From positions 434,001 to 498,000 of the forward strand of contig NZ_JAPCHX010000006.1 in NCBI RefSeq assembly GCF_026107415.2: a stretch of DNA of 64,000 nt. The letters are read 5' to 3'. Position 1 is the stretch's first letter, and every line of letters starts with the position of its first letter. Source of the DNA: Microbacterium sp. MPKO10 (GTDB taxonomy: Bacteria > Actinomycetota > Actinomycetes > Actinomycetales > Microbacteriaceae). This document shows, piece after piece, positions 1-10,033 of the stretch. The notes under the pieces are model-generated. The model ran no database searches. It was not told where the DNA came from and saw only the letters and a list, made by a program, of their open reading frames with translations. The position numbers and the translations under genes are program-made.

Positions 1-1025
1 ACGTACACCAGGTAACGCCCCGGGAGCGACACCTGACTGGTCAGCCGTGCTCCTTTGTGGCCCACGGGGTCTTTCGTCACCTGCACCAGCACCTTGTCGC
101 CGGGCTTCAGCGCGAGTTCGATGCGCCGGGGCTGGTTGCCGGTCTCGACGGAGTCCCAATCGACTTCACCTGAGTACAGCACAGCATTGCGTCCGCGACC
201 GATGTCGACGAACGCAGCCTCCATGCTTGGCAGCACATTCTGCACCTTGCCAAGGTAGACGTTTCCGATCAGCGACGACTCCTGTGAGCGCGCAACGTAG
301 TGCTCTGCGAGAACCTGGTCCTCGAGAACTCCGATCTGAATGCGCCCGCTCTTCGAACGCACAATCATCGTGCGGTCGACCGATTCACGGCGGGCGAGAA
401 ACTCGGCTTCGGTGACGACAGAGCGACGCCGACCGGCATCCCGTCCGTCACGGCGACGCTGCTTCTTCGCCTCGAGCCGCGTGGACCCCTTGATCTTCTG
501 CGGTTCGGTGATCGGCTCCGGCTCATTCTGGCCTGATCCGTCGTTGTCACCACCGCGGCGGCGTCGCGAGCGCCGCCTCGAGTTGCCATCGTCATGCGCG
601 CTGTCGTCTTTGTCATTCCGCGACGGGCGCGGAGGCAGCGGTCTGATGTCAGGCGCCTTGAAGATCAGCTGCGTGGTGACTGGCGGGGCGGATACCTCGC
701 TCAAAGTGGATGCTGCTGAGCTGCTCTCCTCAGCCGCGTCTCCCTGGCTGTCGTGATCCGCTGTTGTTGCAGACCCCGTGCTCTGGGCCTCGGCGTCGCC
801 GGGCTGATCCGGTGCGGCCGTCGCGTCAGATCCAGACGCAGCGCGGGAATCGGCGTTTGCCTCGGAGGCAACGGCATTCTCTGCCGTCGTGTCCGTGCCC
901 GCGCTGTCTCTCCCTGCGGCGTTCTCGACAGCCTCCGTCTGCGTGGAGGCGTGTGGTTCTGGCGTTGTCTGGGTTGTGCCGTCGACGGGGTCGACGGGCG
1001 GTGTCGTGTTCTCTTTTTCCACCAT
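1..1025 (-). CDS. rne: Ribonuclease E/G family protein, 5' part (3' end outside window)
   Basis: About 341 codons are visible; the gene runs off the left edge. It begins at an ATG (1023-1025) with AGGAG upstream. Residues 1 to about 210 are low-complexity: first Thr/Ala/Glu/Asp-rich, then an Arg-rich basic patch around residue 160. From about residue 235 the conserved core starts: a segment like RTMIVRSKSGRIQIGVLED, then the S1-type RNA-binding domain (GNVYLGKVQNVLPSMEAAF near residue 252). The family cleaves single-stranded RNA in mRNA turnover and rRNA processing; the catalytic DNase I-like domain and Zn-link lie beyond the window. A long disordered N-terminal extension before S1 is usual in actinobacterial RNase E. 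It lies downstream of the ileS-ndk operon on the same strand, separated by a plus-strand VKOR gene. Confidence 0.92.
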   Translation of the reverse strand, partial: MVEKENTTPPVDPVDGTTQTTPEPHASTQTEAVENAAGRDSAGTDTTAENAVASEANADSRAASGSDATAAPDQPGDAEAQSTGSATTADHDSQGDAAEESSSAASTLSEVSAPPVTTQLIFKAPDIRPLPPRPSRNDKDDSAHDDGNSRRRSRRRRGGDNDGSGQNEPEPITEPQKIKGSTRLEAKKQRRRDGRDAGRRRSVVTEAEFLARRESVDRTMIVRSKSGRIQIGVLEDQVLAEHYVARSQESSLIGNVYLGKVQNVLPSMEAAFVDIGRGRNAVLYSGEVDWDSVETGNQPRRIELALKPGDKVLVQVTKDPVGHKGARLTSQVSLPGRYLVY

Positions 1026-1294
1026 CTCTGGTGCACTCCTCGACCGGAGGGACAGCCGCGCCATCCATCCGGGAACTCTCATAGGGAAGATGCGCCTCAG
1101 CGAACTCCTCCACACTTCTTATCGCTCGCGATCGGCGTGATGCTCTGATCGCAAACCCTCGGTCACTCCGACCGATTTACAACACTGGGCGGTCTGTGCC
1201 CAATAAGCCTTTATCTGCCGGGAGGCAAAGCGCGGTTCGCCTGACGACTGTGCCATTATCGCACGTTACCCGGCGATCTGCCGCATGCGCCGTC

Positions 1295-1324
1295 GACACA
1301 GCGGTCTGTGTCATAATCCACACC
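1295..1324 (+). promoter_or_regulatory. Putative leaderless promoter with operator-like inverted repeat before the VKOR gene
   Basis: A 6-bp perfect inverted repeat with 6-bp spacer, GACACA (1295-1300) and TGTGTC (1307-1312), abuts a CATAAT -10-like hexamer (1312-1317). Seven bases later comes the GTG at 1325, so the transcript probably starts at or next to the start codon. No Shine-Dalgarno is visible. The repeat sits where a repressor would block the promoter. The regulator is unknown. The rest of 1026-1294 shows no gene; it should contain the rne promoter and leader. Confidence 0.4.
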
Positions 1325-1933
1325 GTGACCGAAACGCGCACAGATTCTCCCGACACAGCCCGTTCCGTCCCTGTGGCGATCTTTCTCGTCATCGCGGGAG
1401 TCATTGGGTGGTACGCCGCTTTCCGGCTGACGCTCGACAAATTTGTCCAGCTCGAGAATCCTGATTCCAAGCTCGGCTGCGACATCAGCGTCATTGTGGG
1501 GTGCAGTACAAATCTGTCGTCAGAGCAGGGAGCGGTCTTCGGTTTTCCCAACCCAATCATCGGGCTCGCCTGCTGGGTCGTCCCCATCGTCATCGGCGTC
1601 GCGCTCCTCGCCGGTGCGAGGTTCCCGCGCTGGTTCTGGCTGTGTCTCTGGGCGGGATTCCTCTTCGGGTTCTGTCTGGTCGCCTGGTTCGCCTTCCAGA
1701 GCATCTACGTCATCAGTTCGCTCTGCCCGTGGTGCATGCTGACGTGGTCGGTGATGATCCCGTCGTTCTTTGCGTTGACCTTCCACGTGATGAGGCTCGG
1801 AGCTTTCGGTGACCGCGTGCGTGGCCTCGGAGCGACGCTGGCCGGCTGGACGCCACTGATCACTCTCGTCGTATTCGTGCTCATCGCTGTGCTCGCCCAA
1901 GTGCGACTCGACGTGATCGGCTCGCTCCTCTAA
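1325..1933 (+). CDS. Vitamin K epoxide reductase (VKOR) family membrane protein
   Basis: 202 residues from GTG 1325, chosen because upstream codons look non-coding and a -10 hexamer lies just before it. The family reoxidises periplasmic DsbA-like oxidases by passing electrons to quinone. About five hydrophobic segments are visible. The four-cysteine pattern is present: a loop pair in LGCDISVIVGCS and the active-site CXXC in LCPWCMLTW, in the fourth helix. No thioredoxin domain is fused, so it needs a separate DsbA partner, and none is adjacent. It lies on the opposite strand between ndk and rne, facing ndk. Confidence 0.88.
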   Translation: MTETRTDSPDTARSVPVAIFLVIAGVIGWYAAFRLTLDKFVQLENPDSKLGCDISVIVGCSTNLSSEQGAVFGFPNPIIGLACWVVPIVIGVALLAGARFPRWFWLCLWAGFLFGFCLVAWFAFQSIYVISSLCPWCMLTWSVMIPSFFALTFHVMRLGAFGDRVRGLGATLAGWTPLITLVVFVLIAVLAQVRLDVIGSLL

Positions 1934-1936
1934 TGC

Positions 1937-1978
1937 CCGATGCGCCGCCGCAGCCTCGCGGCCGCCACGGCGCATCGG
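1937..1978. terminator. Hairpin between convergent VKOR and ndk genes
   Basis: CCGATGCGCCG (1937-1947) pairs perfectly with CGGCGCATCGG (1968-1978), an 11-bp GC-rich stem with a 20-base loop. It starts right after the VKOR stop and ends just past the ndk stop, so it can serve both strands. There is no U-tract, as is common in high-GC actinobacteria. Confidence 0.6.
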
Positions 1979-1991
1979 TTGGTGCAGCGGG

Positions 1992-2408
1992 TCAGGCGAA
2001 CCAGAGTGAAAGTTCGCGCGCGGCCGACTCCGGGCTGTCCGACCCATGCACAAGGTTCTGCTGAACCGGAAGTCCCCAGTCGCGGCCGAGATCACCGCGG
2101 ATGGTCCCTGGCGCCGCCAGCGTTGGGTCTGTCGTTCCCGCCAGCGAGCGAAAGCCCTCGATAACCCGGTCGCCCGCAACACGAAGCGCGACCGTCGGGC
2201 CCGACATCATGAATTCGACGAGTGGCTCGTAGAACGGCTTGCCCTCATGCTCCGCATAGTGCTCGGCCAACAGGTCGCGCTCAGCCTGGATCAGCCGGAT
2301 ATCGACAAGCGAGTACCCTTTGGCCTCGATGCGGCGAAGAATCTCACCCGTCAGACTGCGAGCGACCCCGTCCGGCTTGATCAGAACGAGTGTCTCTTGA
2401 ACGGCCAT
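1992..2408 (-). CDS. ndk: Nucleoside diphosphate kinase
   Basis: 138 residues, the normal length. It transfers the gamma-phosphate from ATP to NDPs through a phosphohistidine. The N-terminal LVLIKPDGVARSL (K11) and the active-site NLVHGSDS motif with the catalytic His near residue 121 are both present. ATG 2408 has GGAG upstream and lies 2 bases past the stop of the DUF4233 gene, so it is the last gene of the ileS-folC-DUF4233-ndk operon and probably translationally coupled. Confidence 0.97.
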   Translation of the reverse strand: MAVQETLVLIKPDGVARSLTGEILRRIEAKGYSLVDIRLIQAERDLLAEHYAEHEGKPFYEPLVEFMMSGPTVALRVAGDRVIEGFRSLAGTTDPTLAAPGTIRGDLGRDWGLPVQQNLVHGSDSPESAARELSLWFA

Positions 2409-2410
2409 TG

Positions 2411-2767
2411 TCAACTGTCTCCTGCCTCGAACCTGCGGTTCTGTTCTTTCTGGATGCGAGTGCCCACGACCATGCAGTACACCCACATGAGAAGGAACAG
2501 CCCGCCGATGACGTACATCTGCGGCATCACGATGCCGGTAGCAACGATAACGCCTTGCAGCACCCAACCGCAGATCAGCCCCCAGCGGAACCTCAGCACC
2601 GGGATCACCGCAACCATGAGTACGCAGAGGATGCCGCCGGAGACGAATGCGGTGACGGGAGGTACCGCCTTTAGGCCATACGCTACGAGCGTGGCCAGAA
2701 AGACGACGAGCAGCTCTGCGCTGAAAACGATAGAGCCGAGAGTCGCACGAATGCCACCGCCCCTCAC
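2411..2767 (-). CDS. DUF4233 family small membrane protein
   Basis: 118 residues starting at GTG 2767, which overlaps the folC stop by 4 bases (GTGA), a typical coupled start. Four hydrophobic segments cover most of the protein, including an N-terminal one with LLVVFLATLVAYGL and a later one with GLFLLMWVYCMVVG; a short charged tail follows. DUF4233 proteins are regularly found between folC and ndk in actinobacteria; their function is not known to me. The conserved position suggests a housekeeping or envelope role, but that is inference. Confidence 0.85.
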   Translation of the reverse strand: MRGGGIRATLGSIVFSAELLVVFLATLVAYGLKAVPPVTAFVSGGILCVLMVAVIPVLRFRWGLICGWVLQGVIVATGIVMPQMYVIGGLFLLMWVYCMVVGTRIQKEQNRRFEAGDS

Positions 2768-4131
2768 GCCCAGCCCCGATCATCGACGACAAGCAGCGCC
2801 TCTCCCGCGAGAATCACGGATCCCGCCACGACCAGCATCCTTCCGGGTTCGGCACTCGCCCACTCGCGAGCGAGCGTCAGCGCCTCATCAACGCTGTCGT
2901 AGGCATCGACGGGCTGCGCAGGATCCACACGCTGAACCTCGGCGGCAAGCTCTTCAGCGTCGCGGGCGCGCTCGGCATCCACCTGCGTGGTGAAGACGCG
3001 CTCAGCCAGGGGCAGAAGAGGCTGCAGGATGCCTCGCGCATCCTTATCGTCGAGCACTCCGATCACGAGACCGATGTGTTCGCTGTCGAAGTAGCGTCCC
3101 ACCGCCTCGGCCAGAGACCGTGCGCCGTGCGGGTTGTGAGCGGCGTCCACAAGGATCGTCGGCTGAGTCGCGGCGATCTCCAGGCGACCAGGCGACGTCG
3201 CTGCCCCAAGCCCCTGCGCGAGCACCTCAGGATTGAGCGGAACTGTGCCGTCACCGAGGAACGTCTCGCATACGGCGATGGCCACAGCGGCGTTGTGCCC
3301 CTGGTGGTCTCCGAACGCTGGCAGGAAGATGTCGTCATAGGCGCCCGCTTGCCCCCGGACCGAGATCTGCTGGCCGCCGACGGCGACAACGTCATTCGAG
3401 AGCATAAAGGCGCGGTCTTCGACGATGACGGGGACACCGAGATGCTGCGCCGCGCGTTCGATCTCAGCCAATGCAGCTGAGGTCTGATGCGCACTGACGA
3501 CGCGGGACCCGGCTTTGATGATCCCGGCTTTCGTCGCCGCGATCTCCGTGATCGTGCCGCCTAGCGTCGCTGTGTGGTCGACGTCGATTGGGGTGAACAC
3601 CGCCACGGAGGCGTCTGCGACATTCGTCGAGTCCCATTCCCCGCCCATACCGACTTCGATGATCGCGACGTCGACCGGCGCCTCGGCGAAACTTGCGTAC
3701 GCGAGAGCCGTCAACGTCTCGAAGAACGTCAAACGCACCTCTCCCGCCTCGAGCAGTTCGGCATCCACCATCTCAACGTACGGTTTGATGTCGTACCAGT
3801 TCTCGACGAGCTTCTCGTCGCTGATCGGAGCACCGTCAATCATGATGCGCTCATTGAAGACGCGCAGGTGCGGGCTCGTGAACACTCCGGTGCGGAGTCC
3901 ATGAGCGCGCAGGATGCTGTCGATGAATCGCGACGTGCTGCTCTTGCCGTTCGTCCCCGTGAGGTGGATCACGGGGCATGCGCGCTGCGGATCTCCCAGA
4001 AGCTCGACGATCTTGCGCGTCGGGTCAAGTCGCGGTCGCGGCCGCCCCTCCCCTGTTCGCGCAAAAAGTTCCGCGATCACGTCGGCGGCTTCCGCGGCGA
4101 AACCAGCGCTTCCCACGATCGGCTCAGACAT
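2764..4131 (-). CDS. folC: Bifunctional folylpolyglutamate synthase / dihydrofolate synthase
   Basis: 455 residues, Mur-ligase superfamily. It adds glutamate to dihydropteroate and folates using ATP. The P-loop GTNGKSS is at residues 59-65; downstream are the [16 protein letters not shown] and [13 protein letters not shown] blocks typical of FolC, and [15 protein letters not shown] in the C-terminal domain. ATG 4131 has a strong AGGAGG about 6 bases upstream and overlaps the end of ileS by 8 bases. It is second in the operon, so it shares the T-box-controlled transcript, though T-box control here probably acts on ileS translation. Confidence 0.96.
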   Translation of the reverse strand: MSEPIVGSAGFAAEAADVIAELFARTGEGRPRPRLDPTRKIVELLGDPQRACPVIHLTGTNGKSSTSRFIDSILRAHGLRTGVFTSPHLRVFNERIMIDGAPISDEKLVENWYDIKPYVEMVDAELLEAGEVRLTFFETLTALAYASFAEAPVDVAIIEVGMGGEWDSTNVADASVAVFTPIDVDHTATLGGTITEIAATKAGIIKAGSRVVSAHQTSAALAEIERAAQHLGVPVIVEDRAFMLSNDVVAVGGQQISVRGQAGAYDDIFLPAFGDHQGHNAAVAIAVCETFLGDGTVPLNPEVLAQGLGAATSPGRLEIAATQPTILVDAAHNPHGARSLAEAVGRYFDSEHIGLVIGVLDDKDARGILQPLLPLAERVFTTQVDAERARDAEELAAEVQRVDPAQPVDAYDSVDEALTLAREWASAEPGRMLVVAGSVILAGEALLVVDDRGWA

Positions 4132-7100
4132 GAGGACCTCCTGTCCTGCTCACCGCGATGGTGACTCGGCCGGTGTTCGCGAAGTCCCCGGGCTCGACAA
4201 CTTGGGTTCGCTCCGGTTCCGTCGGAGCGACAGCGGCCAGTTCCTGTGCTCCCAGGTCGGCCGTGGAATGCACGGCGAAATTCACGGCAAGCGTCTCTGC
4301 GGCCAGGCTGACGGCGGTCACAGAGGCGACTGCAGTCGCCTCCGCGGCGTCGTCGAATGCCAGGTCCAAGTTGATTCGGTCGCTGACGTCGAAGCCGGCC
4401 GCCTTCCGTGTGTCCTGCACAGCGCGGATCATGTCACGAACGAGCCCCTCCGCTTCGAGCTCTGCGGTTGTCGTCGTGTTGAGCAGGGCAAAACCCGACC
4501 CGCCGAGAAGTCCCAGTGCTGACCCGTCTCCGGAGTCTGCCGTTTCGAGGACGAGATCGTATTCCCCGTCGACGAGCTCGATTCCGCCAACAGTCACGGC
4601 TCCATCGGTCTCCGACCAGTCTCCCTTCTTCGACGCGGCGATGACCTGCTGCACCTGCTTGCCCAAGCGTGGACCGGCCGCCCGTGCATTGATCGTGAGC
4701 TTCGAGGTGATGCCAAAGTCAGCGGCGCTCGTCTCGGTAAGAGGTACGAGGGTGACGGCTTTCACATTGAGCTCATCGCGCAGGATGTCGTCGAAGGGGC
4801 GCAGCGCGTCAGCATCCGGCGTCACGACCGTGAGTTCCGCGAGCGGCAGGCGTACGCGACGGCCCGCCTGTTTGCGGAGAGCCTGACCGACCGAGCTGAT
4901 CTCGCGCACACGATCCATGGCGGCAACGAGCGCATCATCGGACGGGTAGTCAGCGGACTGCGGCCAGTCGGTCAGGTGGACGCTGCGTTCGCCCGTGAGT
5001 CCCTTCCAGATGTTCTCGGTGACGAGAGGGAGCAGGGGTGCTGACACCCGACAGAGGGTCTCGAGGACCGTGTACAGGGTGTCGAACGCCTCACTGCCGG
5101 AACCGTCGTCACCGATGCCCTTCCAGAAGCGATCGCGTGAGCGGCGCACATACCAGTTGGTGAGCACGTCGGCGAAGTCGCGCAGCTTCGTCGAGGCCGT
5201 CGTCGAATCGAAGTTCTCGAGATCCGCTGTCACGCCGTCCACCAGCTGCCGAAGCTTGGCGAGAATGTACCTGTCGAGCACATCTGTCGAGTCGGTTCGC
5301 GGTCGGGCCATGTACCCGCCTTCGAGCGCCGTATTCGCGTAGAGCGAGAAGAAGTACCAGGTATTCCAGAGCGGGAGGAGAAGCTGCCTGACGCCCTCGC
5401 GGATTCCCGCTTCGGTGACCACGAGATTTCCCCCTCGGAGAACCGAGCTCGACATGAGGAACCAACGCATGGCATCCGAGCCGTCCCGGTCGAAAACCTC
5501 GTTCACGTCGGGATAGTTGCGCAGAGACTTCGACATCTTCTGCCCGTCGCTTCCCAGCACGATTCCGTGGCTCACGACGTTCTTGAACGCGGGGCGGTCG
5601 AAGAGGGCGGTTGAGAGGACGTGAAGCAGGTAGAACCAGCCACGCGTCTGGCCGATGTACTCGACGATGAAATCCGCCGGGTTGTGTGTGTCGAACCAGT
5701 TATCGTTCTCGAAGGGATAATGCACTTGTGCGTAGGGCATCGACCCTGAGTCGAACCAAACGTCAAAAACGTCCTCAATGCGACGCATCGTCGACCGGCC
5801 AGTCGGGTCGTCGGGGTTCGGCCGTGTCAGCTCATCGATGTAGGGGCGGTGCAGATCGGTCGGTCGCACGCCGAAGTCTCGTTCCAGCTCGTCGAGTGAC
5901 CCATATACATCAACCCGCGGGTATGCCGGGTCGTCGCTCTTCCACACGGGAATCGGGGAACCCCAGTATCGGTTGCGGCTGATTGACCAATCGCGCGCAT
6001 TCGCCAGCCACTTGCCGAACTGGCCGTCTTTGACGTTCTCGGGAACCCAATTGATTCCTTGGTTTACGTCGACCATGCGATCGCGGAAGGCGGAGACGCG
6101 GATGAACCAGCTCGACACCGCTTTGTAGATGAGTGGATTGCGGCAGCGCCAGCAGTGCGGGTACGAGTGCAGGTAGCTCGCCTGGCGGAGGACGCGACCG
6201 GCGTCCCGCAGCATCCGTGTCAGTGTCTTGTTGGCGTCTGACCAGAGCTCTCCGCTGACGTCTGCGACCGTGGAGAGGAACCGGCCGGCGTCGTCGAGCG
6301 ACAGGATCACGGGAATGCCGGCAGCTTCACAGACACGCTGGTCGTCTTCACCGTAGGCCGGAGCCTGGTGGACGATACCGGTGCCGTCCGTCGTCGTTAC
6401 ATAGTCATCAACGAGGATCTGCCACGCGTTCTCGGTGTGCCAGGTGTCGGTATCCGCGAAGTAGTCGAACAGCGGCCGGTAGCTGATCCCCACGAGATCA
6501 CGCCCCATGACTCGGCGTTCGATCGCGGCGACGGCGTCATCGGCCGACGCATAGCCGAGGTCTTTCGCGTGGGCGCCGACAAGCTCGACGGCGAGGACGT
6601 AGCGCCCTGAGTCTTCGGGGGCATCGGCTGCGCCGTCCGGGCCGGCGGGGACGCACGCGTACTCGATGTCAGGCCCCACGACGAGTGCGAGGTTCGTCGG
6701 CAGCGTCCACGGTGTTGTCGTCCACGCCAGTGCCTTCGCACCGTCGAGCCCGAGCGCCGCAGCCTTCTCCCCTGTCAGCGGGAACGTCACGGTCAGCGTC
6801 TGGTCTTGACGCTCCTTGTAGACGTCCTCATCCATTCGAAGCTCGTGGTTGGACAGTGGCGTCTGATCACGCCAGCAATAGGGCAACACGCGGTAGCCCT
6901 CATACGCCAGCCCCTTGTCGTGGAGCGTCTTGAACGCCCAGAGGACGCTCTCCATGAAGGTGGCGTCGAGCGTCTTGTAATCGTTGTCGAAGTCGACCCA
7001 GCGCGCCTGGCGCGTGACATACGTCTGCCACTCGTCTGTGTAGTGCAGAACCGACGAACGAGCCGCCTCGTTGAAGGCGGCAATGCCCATCTCTTCGATC

Positions 7101-7465
7101 TGTGACTTGTCGGTGATCCCCAGCTGCCGTTCGGCCTCGAGCTCAGCAGGAAGGCCGTGCGTATCCCAGCCGAACCGCCGATGCACCTGCTTGCCGCGCA
7201 TCGTCTGGAAGCGAGGGAAGACATCCTTGGCGTACCCGGTCAGCAGATGCCCGTAGTGCGGGAGGCCATTGGCGAACGGCGGGCCGTCGTAAAACACCCA
7301 CTCCGGTGCGCCCTCGCGCTGATCGATGGATGCGGTGAAGGTGCCGTCGGCTGCCCAGAAACTCAGGATGTCCGTCTCGATCGTGGGAAACGACGGAGAT
7401 GGCGTCACTCCGAATGCGGCGCCGGTGTGTGCAGTCTCGGTGTGGTTCGTCTGAGGGTACGGCAT
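4124..7465 (-). CDS. ileS: Isoleucyl-tRNA synthetase
   Basis: 1113 residues; charges tRNA-Ile. The class I HIGH motif appears as HYGH at residues 70-73, the KMSKS loop as [11 protein letters not shown] near residue 643, and the editing domain lies between ([15 protein letters not shown] region). The sequence resembles the long eukaryote-like IleRS found in many actinobacteria. ATG 7465 has AGGAG (7471-7475) at proper spacing; this SD is predicted to be sequestered by the T-box expression platform. First gene of the ileS-folC-DUF4233-ndk operon. Confidence 0.98.
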   Translation of the reverse strand: MPYPQTNHTETAHTGAAFGVTPSPSFPTIETDILSFWAADGTFTASIDQREGAPEWVFYDGPPFANGLPHYGHLLTGYAKDVFPRFQTMRGKQVHRRFGWDTHGLPAELEAERQLGITDKSQIEEMGIAAFNEAARSSVLHYTDEWQTYVTRQARWVDFDNDYKTLDATFMESVLWAFKTLHDKGLAYEGYRVLPYCWRDQTPLSNHELRMDEDVYKERQDQTLTVTFPLTGEKAAALGLDGAKALAWTTTPWTLPTNLALVVGPDIEYACVPAGPDGAADAPEDSGRYVLAVELVGAHAKDLGYASADDAVAAIERRVMGRDLVGISYRPLFDYFADTDTWHTENAWQILVDDYVTTTDGTGIVHQAPAYGEDDQRVCEAAGIPVILSLDDAGRFLSTVADVSGELWSDANKTLTRMLRDAGRVLRQASYLHSYPHCWRCRNPLIYKAVSSWFIRVSAFRDRMVDVNQGINWVPENVKDGQFGKWLANARDWSISRNRYWGSPIPVWKSDDPAYPRVDVYGSLDELERDFGVRPTDLHRPYIDELTRPNPDDPTGRSTMRRIEDVFDVWFDSGSMPYAQVHYPFENDNWFDTHNPADFIVEYIGQTRGWFYLLHVLSTALFDRPAFKNVVSHGIVLGSDGQKMSKSLRNYPDVNEVFDRDGSDAMRWFLMSSSVLRGGNLVVTEAGIREGVRQLLLPLWNTWYFFSLYANTALEGGYMARPRTDSTDVLDRYILAKLRQLVDGVTADLENFDSTTASTKLRDFADVLTNWYVRRSRDRFWKGIGDDGSGSEAFDTLYTVLETLCRVSAPLLPLVTENIWKGLTGERSVHLTDWPQSADYPSDDALVAAMDRVREISSVGQALRKQAGRRVRLPLAELTVVTPDADALRPFDDILRDELNVKAVTLVPLTETSAADFGITSKLTINARAAGPRLGKQVQQVIAASKKGDWSETDGAVTVGGIELVDGEYDLVLETADSGDGSALGLLGGSGFALLNTTTTAELEAEGLVRDMIRAVQDTRKAAGFDVSDRINLDLAFDDAAEATAVASVTAVSLAAETLAVNFAVHSTADLGAQELAAVAPTEPERTQVVEPGDFANTGRVTIAVSRTGGPHV

Positions 7466-7650
7466 GTCGCTCCTGGCAGGTCTGTGCTGTTCCTGCGAGG
7501 ACGGCGAAGCCGCGGTACCACCCCACTTGTCCGTTACCGGACCTCTTGTTCTTTGGCGATGACGGGCCAGCCCCGTTCGGTTCTACTGAGCACGAATGCC
7601 GTTCTTCCGAAGACTCCCCGGTGATGGCCGGATCACAGTCTCTACACCCA
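7466..7650 (-). promoter_or_regulatory. Translational T-box riboswitch of ileS
   Basis: The strand complementary to 7511-7524 reads GGGGTGGTACCGCG, matching the T-box bulge consensus (UGGNACCGCG) that pairs with the tRNA acceptor end. Upstream is a short stem I region with GTGATCCGGCCATCAC (7636-7621), which contains ATC triplets usable as an Ile specifier. Next come GGAAGAACGGC and CAGTAGAACCGAACGGG-like blocks known from actinobacterial ileS leaders with ultrashort stem I. Between the T-box and the ATG, TCCTCGCAGG (7501-7492) can pair with CCTGCCAGGA (7480-7471) with one mismatch, hiding the SD. Uncharged tRNA-Ile should free the SD. This is translational rather than termination control, since no U-tract terminator is visible. 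Confidence 0.9.
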
Positions 7651-7693
7651 GTCTACTCGCTCAGCACAGCCTGCCGGACAGGAACGGGCCGAA

Positions 7694-8296
7694 TTAGTCG
7701 AACCGCGGTCTGAAGCCCGCGCAAACAGGTGAGATCGCTGCCTGTACGTAACCATCGAGCGGCCCGCGACCCACGCCGTCGTTCGCCCAGCGCACGGCCG
7801 CCGTCGCTGCAGCCGCCGTGAGTGCCGCTGCAGCTGTGGCGGCATCCTGCCCGGCATCCGCCCGCACGTTCGAGGTGAGGTACCAGTTCAAGGTCTCGGT
7901 CACCGCAAGAACGCGCGCCATACCCGAGCTCAGCAGCTCGGTGCGTGTTCCCATCAGCTCGATCTGGGTGAATGCCCACGGCACGCGATTCGCGGGATGC
8001 TCGGCGGCAACCTTCAGCAGTGTCGACTCGACGGCATCAAGTGCGTTGTCCGGGGCGGGACTCGACGCGAGGATGCGGGAAAGAGCACTGATCGTCTCGT
8101 CCAAATCGACCCAGAGCACATCGCTCTTCGACGAGAAGTAGTTGAAGAAGGTGTTGCGGCTCACCCCGGCCCGGGATGAGATGTCGTCAATCGTCGTGCC
8201 ATCGTATGTCTGCTCGAGAAACAGCTCAGCAGCTGCCTCTTCCAACATTCTGCGTGAGGAGCGACGGGGTCGACCAACGCGCTGTTTTTCAGCCAT
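7694..8296 (-). CDS. TetR/AcrR family transcriptional regulator
   Basis: 200 residues. The N-terminal helix-turn-helix domain is clear: basic start (GRPRRSSRRM), AAAELFLEQTYDGTTIDDIS, then the recognition helix SRNTFFNYFSSKSDV. The C-terminal ligand domain is not informative. ATG 8296 is preceded by GGGGGCACA. It is divergent from the ABC importer at 8399-13423 with a 102-bp shared intergenic region, so it probably regulates that operon and itself. It lies just upstream of the ileS T-box on the same strand, with no strong terminator visible between them. Confidence 0.9.
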   Translation of the reverse strand: MAEKQRVGRPRRSSRRMLEEAAAELFLEQTYDGTTIDDISSRAGVSRNTFFNYFSSKSDVLWVDLDETISALSRILASSPAPDNALDAVESTLLKVAAEHPANRVPWAFTQIELMGTRTELLSSGMARVLAVTETLNWYLTSNVRADAGQDAATAAAALTAAAATAAVRWANDGVGRGPLDGYVQAAISPVCAGFRPRFD

Positions 8297-8398
8297 TGTG
8301 CCCCCAACCCGTCATACGAGCATTCTGCCATAGACTTATTACCGGACCCCATACAGAAACGCAGAGCGGGCAACGACCGCCGGAGATGAAAGGCTCTC

Positions 8399-10033
8399 AT
8401 GCACCGTATGTCCCGACCGATGATCGCGCTCGCCGCTGTCGCATCCGGCGCTCTGATACTCACCGGCTGCACCGCGGATACTGCTCCTTCCGGAGCCGAC
8501 GGCGGCGGAACGTTCGTCTATGCAACCGGCGACGCCGAGCCGGACTGCCTTGACCCTCACGTCGGCGGCAACTACCCGCAGGCTCTCGCCGGGAGCCAGG
8601 TCATTGAGTCCCTCGTCTCTCGCAACGATGACGGCGAGATCGTCCCCTGGCTCGCCACCGACTGGTCGGTGTCGTCGGACGGACTCACGTGGGACTTCAC
8701 ACTCCGTGACGACGTGACGTTCACCGACGGCACAGATTTCGATGCGGATGCTGTCGCGGCGAACATCGCGCACCTGCAGGATCCAGACACCGCTTCGTCG
8801 ACCGGCTACCTTGCCGTGCAAAAGATCGCCGACGTCGAGACCGTGGATTCCGATCAGGTTCGTTTTCACCTGAGCCAACCAGACAGCGCACTGCTCGAGT
8901 CGCTCTCGCAGACCTGGGTGGGCATGCAATCTCCCGCGGGCATTGAGCGGGGCATGGATGAGAACTGCGAGCAGCCGATTGGGACGGGGCCTTTCGTTGT
9001 CTCGGAGTGGGCGCATCAGGACCACATCACATTCACCCGTAACGATGACTACAACTCGGCGCCCGCTGATGCGAAAAACTCCGGGCCGGTCGCCTTCGAC
9101 TCCATCGAATGGCGGTTCTTGCCCGATTCCACGTCACGGTACGCCGCCCTGCAGAGCGGCGATGTCGACATGATCGACAATGTGCAGCCCGATGTGCTGG
9201 CCTCCGCGCTCGACGACGGAACGTTCACCGTCCTCAACGCCCCACGTACAGGCGCCTCGAACAGAATCGAATTGAATGCGGGCAAAGCGCCCTTCGATGA
9301 CCAGCGTGTGCGTGAGGCCTTCGCCACCGGAATCGACATTGACGCGGCCATTGACTCGCTCTTCTTCGGAACGGTGGACCGTTCATTCTCCCCGCTTTCC
9401 AGCGCCGAGCCCGCAGCCTACAGTGATCCTTCTGCTTTTGCCTTCGATTCAGACCATGCAGCGGATCTCTTGGACGACGCCGGGTGGACGGAGCGCGACG
9501 CCGACGGTTACCGCACCAAGGATGGGACGCGGCTCTCACTGAGCTTTCCGGTGAGCACCGCGCAGTCGATTCCGGCGGAACAGTCGCTCTTTGATCAGAT
9601 CGCAGCCGGTGCCCGTGATCTGGGTATTGAGATCAACATCGAGCTGATGGATCTGTCGTCGTGGTACGAGGCGCTGGGCGCAAATGAGTACGATCTCGTC
9701 AGCGCTCCCTATACAAAAGTCGGGCCGGATGTTCTGCGCATCCTCTATCACTCATCGGGAATTGAACCGGCGCCGAGCGGCTACTTCGCGAACCATTCCC
9801 AGGTCGATCTGCCGGAGCTCGACGAGGCGCTCGACCAGGCGTCCGCATCGCAAGACGATGCCGAGCGGCGCGAGCTCTACCAGCAGGCTCAGGAGATCAT
9901 CCTCTCCGGTCACTACGTCGTTCCCCTCTACGATCAGCTGAACACATTCCTCATCTCTCCCGATGTCACTGGCGTTCGTGCGATGCCCACTCTGTCGACC
10001 CCAAGCTTCGTGGACGCTTCATTCGCGTCATGA
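8399..10033 (+). CDS. ABC transporter substrate-binding lipoprotein, family 5 (peptide/nickel type)
   Basis: 544 residues. The N-terminus is a lipoprotein signal: basic start, hydrophobic MIALAAVASGALIL, lipobox LTGC with Cys near residue 24. The mature protein has the SBP_bac_5 layout, including SLVSRNDDGEIVPWLATDW, VTFTDGTDFDADAVAANI, and RVREAFATGIDIDAAI. The substrate cannot be read from sequence; this family binds oligopeptides, nickel complexes, glycosides and others. First gene of the importer operon; its stop overlaps the next start (ATGA). Confidence 0.92.
   Translation: MHRMSRPMIALAAVASGALILTGCTADTAPSGADGGGTFVYATGDAEPDCLDPHVGGNYPQALAGSQVIESLVSRNDDGEIVPWLATDWSVSSDGLTWDFTLRDDVTFTDGTDFDADAVAANIAHLQDPDTASSTGYLAVQKIADVETVDSDQVRFHLSQPDSALLESLSQTWVGMQSPAGIERGMDENCEQPIGTGPFVVSEWAHQDHITFTRNDDYNSAPADAKNSGPVAFDSIEWRFLPDSTSRYAALQSGDVDMIDNVQPDVLASALDDGTFTVLNAPRTGASNRIELNAGKAPFDDQRVREAFATGIDIDAAIDSLFFGTVDRSFSPLSSAEPAAYSDPSAFAFDSDHAADLLDDAGWTERDADGYRTKDGTRLSLSFPVSTAQSIPAEQSLFDQIAAGARDLGIEINIELMDLSSWYEALGANEYDLVSAPYTKVGPDVLRILYHSSGIEPAPSGYFANHSQVDLPELDEALDQASASQDDAERRELYQQAQEIILSGHYVVPLYDQLNTFLISPDVTGVRAMPTLSTPSFVDASFAS

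Noticed and set aside
8297-8398. TetR operator between the TetR gene and the ABC importer
   Set aside because: I looked for a palindrome in this 102-bp gap and found only weak, unconvincing half-matches, so none is reported.
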